Source of the DNA: Strigamia acuminata
Lineage: Eukaryota > Arthropoda > Chilopoda > Geophilomorpha > Linotaeniidae
Direction: 5' to 3'
Length of the DNA: 60,000 bases
NCBI GenBank assembly: GCA_949358305.1
Contig: OX442320.1
Location: forward strand, 11,984,259 to 12,044,258
Part shown: piece after piece, positions 49,569 to 60,000 of the stretch
How the letters are laid out: each line of letters starts with the position of its first letter
Numbering within the stretch: the first letter of the stretch is position 1
Program-made: the position numbers and the translations under genes
The notes under the pieces: generated by a model
The model's input: the letters and a program-made list of their open reading frames with translations, nothing else
What the model was told of the DNA's origin: nothing
Databases searched by the model: none

Positions 49569-51060
49569 GGGGGGTTCTTAGCACAGGGGTGGACGACTTA
49601 GCCTTACTTACGTCATTATTTTGAGGAGGTTGTTCGCTGATGTTAAGGGGGGTTGGGGGGAAATGCGAGGTATTGTTAGTTGTTAGCCGGGGAATTATCG
49701 TTAGGCGAGGGCGGGCCTACGGGTTAGGTAGCACGAGCTTAGTGTAGGCAAGATGAAGTAGCGACCAATTTTAGATGGACCAGAAGGAGCTACTCGTCTG
49801 GGGATAGTCGGGAAGGGAGATAGGATAGAGTTAGGTGGCATTTTTAATTTTAAGTTCTTAATTTTTTTTAAAAATTTGTTTATTAATGTTTTTTTTCTTT
49901 TTCTTTTTTTCTTTTCATGTTGACTGAATTCACGGAGCCGGAAATTTAACAGGTACGTGTGTTACGTAAGCTTTGAAACGTTAGTGGCTTAAAAATTAAT
50001 GTTTTTCTTCATTTTTGATGACCTGGCCATTGTAGAAGGAAATTTGAAGTTTGGACTAGTTGTTGGACACTGCATCATTAGACACGGGCAATTAAAAGGT
50101 AACGAGTGTTTTTCTAATCCGTTGGGGATTTTTTCCAGGGGGGGTTCTTAGCACAGGAGTGGACGACCTGCCTTACGTACGTCATATTTTGAGGAGGTTG
50201 TTCGCTGATGTTAAGGGGGGTTGGGGGGAAATGCGAGGTATTGTTAGTTGTTAGCCGGGGAATTATCGTTAGACGAGGGCGGGCCTACGGGTTAGGTAGC
50301 TTGAGCTTAGTGTAGGCAAGATGAAGTAGCGACCAATTTTAGATGGACCAGAAGGAGCTATTTGTCTGGGGATAGTCGGGAAGGGAGATAAGATAGAGTT
50401 AGGCGGCATTTTAAATTTTAAATTCTTAATTGGTTTTTTAAATTTGTGTATTAATTTTTTTCTTCTTTTCATGTTGACTGAATTCACGGAACCGGAAATT
50501 GAACAGGTTTGTATGTTACGTTCGTTTTGAAACGTCGGTGGCGTAAAAATTTAAATTTTTTTTTCCATGTTTGATGACCTCGCCATCGTAGAAGGAAATT
50601 TGAAGTTTGAACTAGTTGGACAATGGACACACTGCATCATTAGACAGGGGCAATTAAAAGGTAACAAGTGTTTTTCTAATCCGTTGGGGATTTTTTCCAG
50701 GGGGGCTTCTTAGCGCAGGAGTGGACGACCCGCGTTACTTATGTCATTATTTTGAGGAGGTTGTTCGCTGTTGTTAAGGGGGATGGGAAGGGGATGTTAA
50801 GTATTGTTAGTTGTTAGCTGGGGAATTATCGATAGACTGAGGGCGGGTCTTCGGGTTAGGTAGCCTAAGCTTAGTGTAGATAAGACTAAGTAGCGAAAAT
50901 TTTAGATGGATCAGAAGGGGCTGCTTGTCTGGGGATAGACGGGAATGGAATAGAGATTAGTGTTTAGGTATTCGTAAAAAAATCTTTACCGTTTACATTT
51001 TCCAAAATAATTTTTAAGTTTGTTTATTTTTTTCTATTTTCATGTCGACTGGAAATTACG
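49569..51060 (+). repeat. Three-copy ~565-bp noncoding tandem array
   Basis: Units start at about 49569, 50138 and 50700 (the shared TTCTTAGC occurs at 49575, 50145 and 50707; periods 570 and 562). The first ~290 bp of each unit are the best conserved; they are G-rich (AAGGGGGGTTGGGGGG) and carry GGGTTAGGTAG and GAAGTAGCGA boxes. The second half is T-rich. Copies 1 and 2 are nearly identical in the core; copy 3 is more diverged and truncated. No frame is open across units. Some edges look like splice sites (AAAAG|GTAACGAG, TTTTTTCCAG), so a spliced noncoding RNA is possible. Confidence 0.85.
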
Positions 51061-51714
51061 AAGCGAGGAATGGAAAAGGGGATTTCTCTTTTGCAACATT
51101 AACATCAGTGGAAATAAAAATTGATTTTTTTTCGTGTTTTCTGACGTCGCCAATGAAATTTCTTTTTATTCGAGTGTCGGCTGATGAAGCGTCAGGCGAG
51201 AAATTGTACCCTGAAATAATTCTGAGATAATGCCAACCTTTATTTTGTAATTTTTATGTTTTATTTATTATTTCCTGTATTAAAGTATGGAGGCGTGGGT
51301 GGTTAAATTTTATTTACATAAGTGTAGGTTTGAACGGTTGGCGATAGATGGCGACATTGACGAAAGGTGAGTTAGGTCGTAAGATGAAGCATCGCGGCTT
51401 CATCTTGAATAAATTGTGCGATGCCCAAGTTCAGTTCACCTTCAAGGCGACGTAAGGCGTGGGAAATACTTACGGGTGAAACAAACAAGTTTGAAGTTGA
51501 CGAAAAATGCGTTAATTTTTTTATTCCTTAATTTTTAGATCTGCATTTTACTTAGAGCGACAATTTCGCAAATCGATTTGATAAACCAGGAAAAAATTGC
51601 AGAATTAGGTAAAGCGGGAAAATGGCATTTATTGTTTAACCTTGAAATCGTTGCGTAATCGAATAAATCCTGACAACGAGACAATTTAAATTCTCGTCGC
51701 GTTTTATTTCCAGT
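51061..51714. other. Intergenic region before ENPP gene
   Basis: Noncoding. A CTCF-like half (GATAGATGGCGAC, 51343-51355) and AT-rich flanks are seen; the ENPP leader lies at the right end. A short open frame at 51042-51230 is not supported. Confidence 0.5.
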
Positions 51715-53481
51715 ATGGAGACTTTGCTGTCGTCGTTGTTGCTGTGTTTATTAGTTTTCTCACGTGTCGCCTGTCTTCCCACGAATGTGAATGACGAACC
51801 GAAAGCAAAAAAAGTGTTACTTATTCTCATCGATGGATTTCGCTGGGATTATTTAAACCATTCGGGTTTAGTCGGTTTTCCTCGGCTCGCTCGCGAAGGC
51901 ATCCGGGCCGAGTACATGGAGGCACTGTATCCGTCCGAATCGTATCCCGGCTACTACTCGGTCGCCACTGGTAAAACAAAACCAATCGAAGATAAATGAG
52001 TTTTTTTGTTTTTGTTTAAATTTAATATTTGTAGGTTTATTTGGCGAAAGTCACGGTATGATTCTCAACCACATGTACGACGAGGAAAAGGATCGAATTT
52101 CGCAGATGAGTCCAAATACCATAGTGAAAGAGTCTTTTTGGTGGGAGGATGCCGAGCCCATTTGGATCACTACGACTAAGAAAAACATCTCGACGGCCAT
52201 GTTATCCTGGCCCGGATCGGTCACGGTCATTAATGGCCGATCCGCGCACATCGTCGAGCCGTATTCGTCCGTAGATGGCGTCGAGCATTTCAAATCCGAT
52301 TTAAACAGGGTTTTAGATTTATTTCAGGCGGACGAGGTGCAATACGCGCAGGTGCGTTGTTGTTTTATTTATCAATTTGCAGTTTTGATTGATGTATTCA
52401 TTTTTTTTTGTTTTTAGGTTTATTGCGAGCACACCGATAAGGTTGGTCACATGCACGGACCTTATTCCGCCGATATCGCCTTGGCAGTGCGGGAATTGGA
52501 CCAAGTGATAAACCAATTTCTTGATAACATCACAATGAGAGGACTTAACAACTCGGTTAAATAAACGAGATAAAATCAATTAAATTTAAAATGGAATATT
52601 TATTTATTTATTGATTTATTTAATTTAGATTCATTTTGTTATTGTTTCTGATCATGGAATGGCAGCTACCGACTCAAATTCCGCTAAAAGGATACGAATC
52701 GATGATATTTTACCGGCCGAGGATATCGTTAGGACTCTGGACAGAGGGTCCCACATGGGAATATATCCAGCCAATGGAGTCGATGTCGATCAAGTGAAAA
52801 GGATTTGATTGAAAATAAATATGAAGCAAATTATTTTTATTTCATTTTTTAAATTAGATAATTAGTCGATTGAAAACGCGAGAAGGATTAGACGTTTACA
52901 AGAAGGAAGATATTCCGGAAAAGTATCATTTTAAAAACCACCGTCGTGTGCCTCCAATTTACATCGTCGTTCACAAAGGATACTTCTTACAAGGGGTAAA
53001 TCGATCGATTTGTATCCGAAAAATAGCATTTTATTTTTTGACTAATAAAATATGTGGTCAACAGCTCGGAAGTAATAAACAGTTTCCGAACGAGTCGCCC
53101 GACAGACAATGGGGCGGATTCCACGGCTACGATCCCGCTGAGCCGGACATGAGAGCAATATTTCTTGCATGGGGCTCCAGTAAGAAATTGCTAAATTTTT
53201 TTAAATATTTTTTTAAATATTTTTAAATATTGTATTTTAATTTTGTAGGTTTTAAACGAGGTTACACGGCGGCTCCCATACACATCACCGACCCGTACAA
53301 TTTACTGAGTCATCTGATTGGCATCGAGCCGCTTTCGAATAACGGAACTTGGTCGAAAATGGCGGGCATGTTGAACGAATCCGAGGCCAGAAGTAAACCC
53401 AAGAGCGGGAAAGGGTCTCGGTTGACGGCCGCCCTGTTTGTCTCGATATTTTCGTCGGTTGTGCTTCTGTTTTTGATTTAA
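51715..53481 (+). CDS. ENPP6-like GPI-anchored phosphodiesterase
   Basis: Ectoenzyme of the nucleotide pyrophosphatase/phosphodiesterase family; the vertebrate ENPP6 subfamily hydrolyses choline phosphodiesters. Signal peptide METLLSSLLLCLLVFSRVAC. Two-metal site residues are all visible: LILIDGFRWDY (Asp), nucleophile Ser in YPSESYPGYYSVATG, EHTDKVGHMHGP (Asp, His), VSDHG (Asp, His) and FHGYD (His). A Ser nucleophile, rather than the Thr of ENPP1-3, points to the ENPP6 side. Seven or so short exons run to about 53250; the last one ends in a hydrophobic tail (AALFVSIFSSVVLLFLI) without cytoplasmic residues, typical of a GPI signal. No nuclease or somatomedin domains. Substrate is inferred. 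Confidence 0.93.
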
Positions 53482-54066
53482 TTTTTGAATTGTTTGATTT
53501 ATTGTTAAGCTTATACACGAATATATTTTTTCGATTTGTTTTTCTATATTTTGTTAGATGTTTTGATATTTGTTGACGGAAACGGGTTAATTCTTGATTT
53601 TGTTTGTCTTTGATTACTTAGAAATGTAATATCGGTTGTGCCTTATTTTAAAGTTACTTAAGATTTTAATTTTTCTTAATAATCGTAATCCCTATCGATA
53701 CTCTTCCAGAAATTCGCAAATGCTCAAGTTTGGGTCCACATTTATTAGAAAATAAAAAGGATTTTTCATGTTTGATTTTAATATAATTTAAATAAATTTA
53801 TTGAGCGTAATCTGAAACTGACACGCAGTAGTAACACTTGGATGTTAATGATGTATTATTGTGGATGGGAATGCGGGTAATAAAAGGGAAAACGAGTGCT
53901 GTTGCGTTGTCGGGTTTGGCCACCAGACGGCGCGATGGGCATAACAAATTTTAATCAAGAGTCGGCCATTGTATCCGTTTGAAGTCGGTCGTGATTTCGT
54001 CTTTGTTTACAGTCGTAACAAACCACGATAGGAATTCGAGTTAATTATTAATTTATTGAGTGAAAA
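53482..54066. promoter_or_regulatory. Intergenic and ADAR upstream region
   Basis: AT-rich after the ENPP stop, then a GC-richer promoter-like stretch before the ADAR ATG, with a CTCF-like motif at 53920-53933. No TATA box seen. Confidence 0.45.
53920..53933 (+). promoter_or_regulatory. CTCF-like motif upstream of ADAR
   Basis: CCACCAGACGGCGC matches the CTCF core CCASYAGRKGGCRS at 13 of 14 positions and lies about 135 bp before the ADAR ATG. Confidence 0.4.
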
Positions 54067-56629
54067 ATGGTCTCGATTGAAACACCGTTGGTAATTTCTA
54101 AGGGTAAGGAATTTTTTTTCTCACCGGTTTTATGCAGTGCTCCTTGCGTGAATGAAGTGAATGTGAATTCGACTTCGACTTCCAGCGTGTACGGTAATTT
54201 GAACATTTGCAATTTGCAATGCCCAGCGTCGAGTTTGTCAATTGAAACGTGCTAAAACACGCCAGCCCGAGCCAAATTGAATGAAATGTGAATGAAATGT
54301 GAACGAAATATGAATGAAATTGAATGAGTTTCGAGTATCAAACACGGTATCAACGTGGTTGTGTTTTATTACTTATCGTTTCGACACGCGAGACGAACGA
54401 GACGAATTATTGAATTGAATTGAGTTGAATTGAAATTTTGTTGAATTTGTAGTTGAAGGCAATGTATCGATGGACACACAAGCCGCTAGCGAGGAGGACA
54501 ACTCGAACACGGACGATCAGCGTGGACAGAAACGTATTGCAGTCGATATCAATGAAGTATCAAAAAAACCGAGAAAACGACGGAAAATTCCAGGTCCGTC
54601 GCAGCCGAAGAACGCCGTGTGCCAACTGAACGAGCTGCGACCGGGCTTGGTCTACAACTTGGTGTCGCAGACCGGGCCCGTGCATGCGCCCGTGTTCACG
54701 GTGGCCGTGGCCGTCAACGGTCAACAGTTTTTCGGCTACGGTCGCTCGAAGAAGCTGGCCAAGCAATCGGCCGCCGAAAACGCTCTCAAGTCGTTCGTTC
54801 AGTTCCGGAACGCGTGCGAGGCTCATCAAGCGATGGGTCGCGTCATCATGGACATGGATTTCACGAGCGACTGCGCCGACGAACCCGAAGCGATGCACTA
54901 CAACTTCGAGACGATTAAAAAGGAGCTGGAAGCCGAGCAGCAGACGCAGATGGAGAACGGCGGCAGCAGCAGCAGCAGTAATGGTTCCGGCACCGGCAAT
55001 GGCATCGCTAGCGGCACCCTAACGGGCAACGGCAACGCGCAGGCCAACGACGAGTTGGCGGCGCAAGTGCGCGCCAAGGGCGTGATGTGTCAGCCGGGAG
55101 AGAAGAACCCCGTGATGTTGCTGAACGAACTGAAACCTGGCTTGCAGTACAATTTAGTGGCCGAGACGGGCGAGGCGCACGCCAAGCGCTTCTCCATGTC
55201 CGTGACGGTGGAGAAGCAGACGTTCGAGGGCTCGGGGCCGAGCAAGAGGGTGGCGAAGGCGGCCGCCGCCAAGCTGGCCTTGTTGACCGTGTTCAACCTG
55301 CCGATCGCGCCCAACTCGGGCTCGGGCTCGCAGGTGAACGGGCAGTCGGCGACGCCCGGCGTGCCGCAAGTGCTGGCCGACCACGTGGCGAGGTATTTAA
55401 TTAGATAACATCAAATGTGATTGATTGCATGGATTTGTTGTAGGTTGGTGATCACGAAATTCACGTCGTTGATGGAAGACCAAGTGAACCACATGAGGAG
55501 GAAAGTGTTGGCGGGAATCGTGATGACGACGGGGACGCAGCCGGAAGACGCCACAGTGATATGCGTCGCAACAGGTGAATTTATTTTGTAGAATATTTTT
55601 GTAGAATATTTTTGTAAATGTTATTATAAATTGATAGGAACGAAATGCGTGAACGGCGAACACATGAGCGTGAAGGGCGGGTCTCTGAACGACTGCCACG
55701 CGGAGATAATCGCGCGGCGCTGCCTGCTGGACTTTCTGTACACGCAGCTGGAGCTGCACGCGGAGCCGTCGAAGGCGGACGACTCGATCTTCTTGAGGAA
55801 GGAGGACAGCAGCGGGTTCGAGCTGCGCGAGTGCATCAAGTTCCACCTGTACATCAACACGGCGCCGTGCGGGGACGCGCGCATCTTCTCGCCGCACGAG
55901 AACATGTCGGGCGAGGCGGTGGACAAGCACCCGAACCGGCGCGCGCGGGGACAACTGCGCACCAAGATCGAGTCGGGCGAAGGCACGATCCCTGTCAAGT
56001 CCAGCGACGGCATCCAGACCTGGGACGGCGTTCTGCAGGGGCAGCGGCTCCTCACAATGTCGTGTTCCGACAAGATTTGCCGCTGGAACGTGCTGGGTCT
56101 GCAGGGAGCCCTGCTTAGCCATTTCGTCGAGCCGATCTACTTGGACAGCATCATCCTCGGCAGCCTCTACCACCCGAGCCACATGCACCGCGCCGTGTGC
56201 GGACGCATCTCGAGCACGATCCAGGGCCTGCCGCCGCCCTACCGGCTGCACACGCCCTGCATGAGCCTCACGAGCAGCCCCGAGGTGCGCCAGCCGGGCA
56301 AGGCGCCCAACTTCAGCGTCAACTGGACGATCGGGCGGCCGGCCGGCGAGATCATCAACGCGATGACGGGCAAGAACGAGCAGGGCGAGCCGTCGCGCCT
56401 CGCCAAGTGGTCGCTGTTCGTGCGCTTCGTCAAGATGAAAAAGTGTCTGCCGAGCGCGGCGCCGCTGCCGCCCGACCAGAAGGTATTCCAGTACGACTCG
56501 GCCAAGGACACGGTGGCCGCCTACCAGATGGCCAAGGAGCAGCTGTACGAGGCGTTCCGCAAGGCCGAGCTCGGCACGTGGATGAAGAAGCCGATCGAGC
56601 AGGACCAGTTTTGTTTCGAGGAGGATTGA
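54067..56629 (+). CDS. ADAR: ADAR2-type double-stranded RNA adenosine deaminase
   Basis: Converts adenosine to inosine in nuclear dsRNA, recoding neuronal transcripts. Exon 1 (MVSIETPLVISK, ATG 54067) joins the exon at 54454 (VEGNVSMDTQ). A nuclear signal (KKPRKRRK) and two dsRBDs (LNELRPGLVYNLVSQTG; LNELKPGLQYNLVAETG) lie in one large exon to about 55393. After two short introns comes the deaminase domain: zinc/catalytic HAE in NDCHAEIIARR, PCGDAR, MSCSDKICRW, and the base-flipping Glu in GEGTIPVKS. APNFSVNWTIG and the ending EQDQFCFEED match the family. Domain plan is ADAR2/insect Adar (two dsRBDs, no Z-DNA domain). The large exons are very GC-rich. A start at 54470 would omit exon 1 and cannot be excluded. 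Confidence 0.96.
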
Positions 56630-57601
56630 CTGACGACTGCTTTTTTGGCATCATGCGAGAATGTCGCTTTAGATTGCAATTCTACACTTGGCGTCAAGTG
56701 TTGTTTGACAACCGAACCTGGCTCGAGTAAAAGGCATCATTTCGAATTTAGCAATAAACAATTTAAGCTTAGAAACAACACCGACGATCGAATTCGATTC
56801 GAATTCGGCCCAACTGCCTCTCTCTAAATTTAACGATTTAACTGACTATTTATATTATAGTTTGGACACGATGTAACGGAGAGATATTCGGGATAATGCC
56901 TCTCACCTTGCCAGTGTTTTTTTGTAGATTGCGAGTTGCGTTTTGACGTGCCAATCTAGAGTGGTCCTAAAAATGCAGTCGGCAAACTAAAACAAAAACA
57001 AAAAACAAAACAAAAAACAAACAATTTATTCATTTAATTAAATTAAATTAAACAAAAAAAAATTAAATTTCTCTGCTTTTCTTTTCTTTTCTTTTCTTTT
57101 CTTTTCTTTTCTTTTCTTTTTTTTTCGTTTCATTTTATTTGATTTATAATTTTGATTCAATTAATTTGCTAGTCAATTGTTTTTAAATGAGAAAAGTTTT
57201 AATGTTGACGATTATTTGTTATTAACACGTTTTCGAGTCGAATTAAGACACTAATAATTCGTATTGTACAAATTTGTCGAATCTGGAAAAATTGAAAAAA
57301 AAAGAAACAAAAAAAAAAAAAAAAAAAAAAAAAAATTCTATTTATCTTTCTTTCTTTCTTTCTTTCTTTCTGTCTCTCTCCCTCTCTCTCTTCCTTTGTA
57401 TCGTCTTCCTTATTCTCTTTTTTTTTTGTTTAATTGTTTTTTTGTTTTTTTTGTTTTTTAAAAAATTGAAACAATGTTCACACGTATACTTTTTATTAAC
57501 TAACATTTACATATATTACAGTTTCGTATCCAAAAAATAATAGTAATTACACGAAAAAATACAATATTCACTGTTAAAATCGGAATACCGTACGATAATT
57601 A
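56630..57601. other. Intergenic region with simple-sequence repeats
   Basis: Convergent gap between ADAR and WDR37. It contains (CTTTT)n at about 57076-57123, a run of more than 20 A at about 57308-57335 followed by (CTTT)n, and T-rich blocks. No gene seen. Confidence 0.75.
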
Positions 57602-59728
57602 TTATTGTTGCATTGGCGAAACACCTGCAGAGAAATTGTAAAATATGCAATTGAATAAATGACAAATAAATATGGAAATTTGGATTGCTTACTTTCTTTT
57701 CCCTCCTTATTCAACGCGTGGATTTGCCAGCCGAGCACTAAACGGTCAAACCCGCACGTGAATAAGTTGGTTCGCACGTACGCCGGACTCTCGTCCAGCC
57801 AGGCGGCCGCACAAACCATTCGTCGATGACCCTACCAAGGTAAAACATTTCATTTCATTTTCATTTCATTTTTATTAATTTTCATTAATACTTGTCTGCT
57901 TCCGCGCGGTAAACGCGCCAGTCGGTTTCCGTTGATGTCGTAGAGGCGCACGTGTCGGTTGTCCATCGGGACGGCCAGCACTTGTTGATTCGAGACCGAC
58001 AGTCTGTTTAAGAAAATTAGAAAAAAATGTCCATTTTTCTTCTCTTCTTCAATTTCTTTCACCTGTTTGCAGACGCGTCCGATCGAATGGTGGCGAGGGG
58101 CGAGCGCAAATTTTTCGTATCCCAAATTTTGACGCAACGGTCGTCGCTGCCGCTCACCACTTTGTCGCTGGCGGTGAACGTTGCTGTGGTCACGGCACTT
58201 GAACGAATACATTTTTATTTCACATTATTCATTCATTCATTTTCTATTTTCTATTTTCTATTTTCGATTCGTACTCGGCGTGTCCGTGGCATATTAGAGC
58301 GGCCTGCGACGCTTCGCGCAAATCCCAAATGCGAAAAGTTGAATCCTTCGAGCTGGTCACGACCAACCTCTGCGACGGGTGAGCTACTACGTTGGTCAGT
58401 CCTTGTTCGTGGCCCACGACCGAGTGCACCACTTGGCCCGTGCGCGCGTCGTACAAACTCGCGCATCGGTCCCACGAAGCCGTGATGATGTGGTCGCCGC
58501 CGGACACCCAGTCGGCCGCGATCACCACTCCCGTGTGACCGACCAATTCGTACAGAGGCGAGTGGATCTTGATCCTCTCGCCGCTCACCACTTCGTCTGC
58601 AACAGATATCAAATCAATTTTCTTCTTATTTTTTTTTTATTTTTTTTCCGTTACCGTCGTGAGCCTCTTCTTTTTCCGACAACTCGACTTCGTCTTCCGA
58701 AGAATGACTTTTCTGCGGAAAAAGATTCAGTTTTCTTTATTTTCTGTATTTCTTTGTTACGAATTTAATTTCTTGTTTGAATTACTCCCGAATCTAGCGC
58801 GGAAATGAAGCACCAAATGTGAGCCGATTGATCGCCCGATGCCGTTATGACGAGATCTTGCGTCGGATGAAAGCGGATCGAATTGACGGAGCCGTGATGT
58901 CCGACGTATTCCAGTAGACATTTTCCCGAATCGATCGACCAAATTCGAGCCGTGTGATCTGAGATGAAAATAGGAAAATTAAATTAAATTAAATTAAATT
59001 AATTTAATTAATTTAATTACCGGCCGATGCTGTGCCGATCACGTTTTGGCCCGCTCGTGGCACCGAAATCTCCCAGACGCCGTCTCTGTGTCCGGTGTAC
59101 TCTTTGATCAAGTGACTTCCCAGTGTGGGCGCTTTAAAACTCGACACAATTTTGCTGGTTTGAGCTTTGAGCTTGTGAGTTGTTTTGATCAGATGCGTCG
59201 TTTGGCTCGCTACAACATTACATTACAAATTTGTATCATTTTGCAAACTTCTCATTTTAGTTGTCACATTTTTTAATCGATTTTCCGGATTCGACGTCCA
59301 AATCGGTCGATCGGTTGTCCAGGGTGCTCGAAGACATCTCTTTTTCCAATCTTTCGTTCAAGGTGTCCACCTTTTCGTGCACTGTTTAATTGCAGAAGAG
59401 AAATTTCATTTGATTACAACTTAGTGAAAAAGTTCATTCGTTACGATTCATGTTTTCCGCGTAGAGAGTCTCGAATTCTTTTTCGATTTGATTGAACAGC
59501 TCGTGCAATCTGTTCCTGCAAATTGTGCAAATTTTTAGAAAAGTGATTGTATTTCTTCTTCTGGGTGTTTTACTTCAATCGCGCCGGCAAAACGGAGTCG
59601 GACGACTCGACATCGCGCACGAAATGAAACGGTTGCTGCAGATCGGAGTCGGTGCTGCTCCTCACGCGGGGAATGCTGATTCGTTTGCTCTTGAGCGGTT
59701 TGTTTGAGAATGGGGTGTCTTGAGGCAT
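57602..59728 (-). CDS. WDR37: WD repeat-containing protein 37
   Basis: A WD40 scaffold known from vertebrates to partner PACS proteins in calcium and ER signalling. ATG 59728 begins [19 protein letters not shown]. The N-terminal part has a coiled coil ([19 protein letters not shown], then [13 protein letters not shown]) and the conserved [17 protein letters not shown] repeats follow: [92 protein letters not shown] and [19 protein letters not shown]. The last exon, after acceptor CTCTGCAG, ends SVSPMQQ, TAA 57602-57604. About eight short introns. Alignment with human WDR37 is strong from end to end. Confidence 0.94.
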
Positions 59729-60000
59729 CTTTGAACTCTGCCTTTTGAAATACGATTTATTATTTGCTTTTTGTTTTGTAAACAAAAATTCCTTCGGCGA
59801 TGATGACACACCTACCCGATCAACACGTACGAGTGTATTTATCGACAAGTATTTTTCCAGCAAATGACAAGTCCGAAATTGCGCATTCAAAGCTTGATCA
59901 TTTCAATTGTGGTGCAAAAATTAGGCTTTTCCGATTGATTGTTGAGAAGTCAGCTGCTCGAGGAATTAAAGCATCGGCTCGTGCATCGACCAACGTCACT
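59729..60000. other. WDR37 upstream region
   Basis: Contains the WDR37 leader and promoter side. The reading frame stays open upstream of the chosen ATG to about 59890, but the extra residues have no counterpart in the family. Nothing else recognised before the window ends. Confidence 0.5.

Noticed and set aside
49569-51060. Tandem array read as spliced-leader RNA genes
   Set aside because: Splice-donor-like sites are present, but I saw no convincing Sm-binding site followed by a short hairpin, and the units are longer than typical spliced-leader repeats carrying one short RNA.
55397-56251. 284-codon minus-strand frame over the ADAR deaminase exon
   Set aside because: Shadow of a GC-rich exon; Arg/Val/His-rich with no domain, while the plus strand has HAE and PCGDAR motifs.

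Overview
This is nuclear DNA of a small-genome invertebrate. It is AT-rich, the genes lie close together on both strands, and almost all introns are 45-100 nt with GT..AG ends and T-rich acceptors. Several points favour an ecdysozoan, most likely an arthropod or close relative: a six-cysteine CLIP domain on a trypsin-like protease, a neurexin-IV gene with a pair of interchangeable discoidin exons as known from Drosophila, a CARD-caspase cluster, and a retained TEP1 gene. The species cannot be named from sequence alone. Gene calls rest on translated exons joined by eye and on recalled family sequences; no search was run.

Layout. 0.8-8.7 kb: CLIP serine protease (+), XLF/NHEJ1 DNA-repair factor (-), a receptor-SMAD of the SMAD2/3 type (+), and a doubtful small gene (-). 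8.9-24.6 kb: one long TEP1 gene (+; TROVE, vWA, DUF4062, NACHT, WD40). Its single 5.8-kb intron holds a complete leucine-rich-repeat receptor gene on the opposite strand. 24.8-32 kb: RacGAP1 (-), an intact CARD-caspase (+), a dead CARD fragment, a second CARD-caspase whose catalytic His is Arg, and RNA polymerase II subunit RPB4 (-).

32.3-37.1 kb: an unidentified coiled-coil gene lying 61 bp upstream of an aberrant SLC6 transporter, then thiamin pyrophosphokinase (-). 37.2-38.2 kb: a segment with tRNA-promoter-like boxes between perfect 30-bp direct repeats. 38.3-44.5 kb: neurexin IV/CNTNAP (+). 44.8-49.2 kb: an IQ-motif protein (-), a small secreted IGFBP-like protein (+), an unidentified gene (-) and a short DEG/ENaC channel (+).

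49.4-51.1 kb: a three-copy, ~565-bp noncoding tandem repeat. 51.7-59.7 kb: an ENPP6-like phosphodiesterase (+), an ADAR2-type RNA editase (+) and WDR37 (-).

The genes do not form one pathway. They are housekeeping, signalling, junction/neuronal and cell-death genes packed together, often head-to-head with short shared promoters. The most notable signals are the two equal-length (197-nt) alternative discoidin exons of neurexin IV with a repeated 14-mer and a matching complement in their introns, the pseudo-caspase, the antisense nested receptor gene, the SLC6 protein that has lost both extracellular gate residues, two GC-AG introns sharing the same donor hexamer, and the noncoding tandem array.
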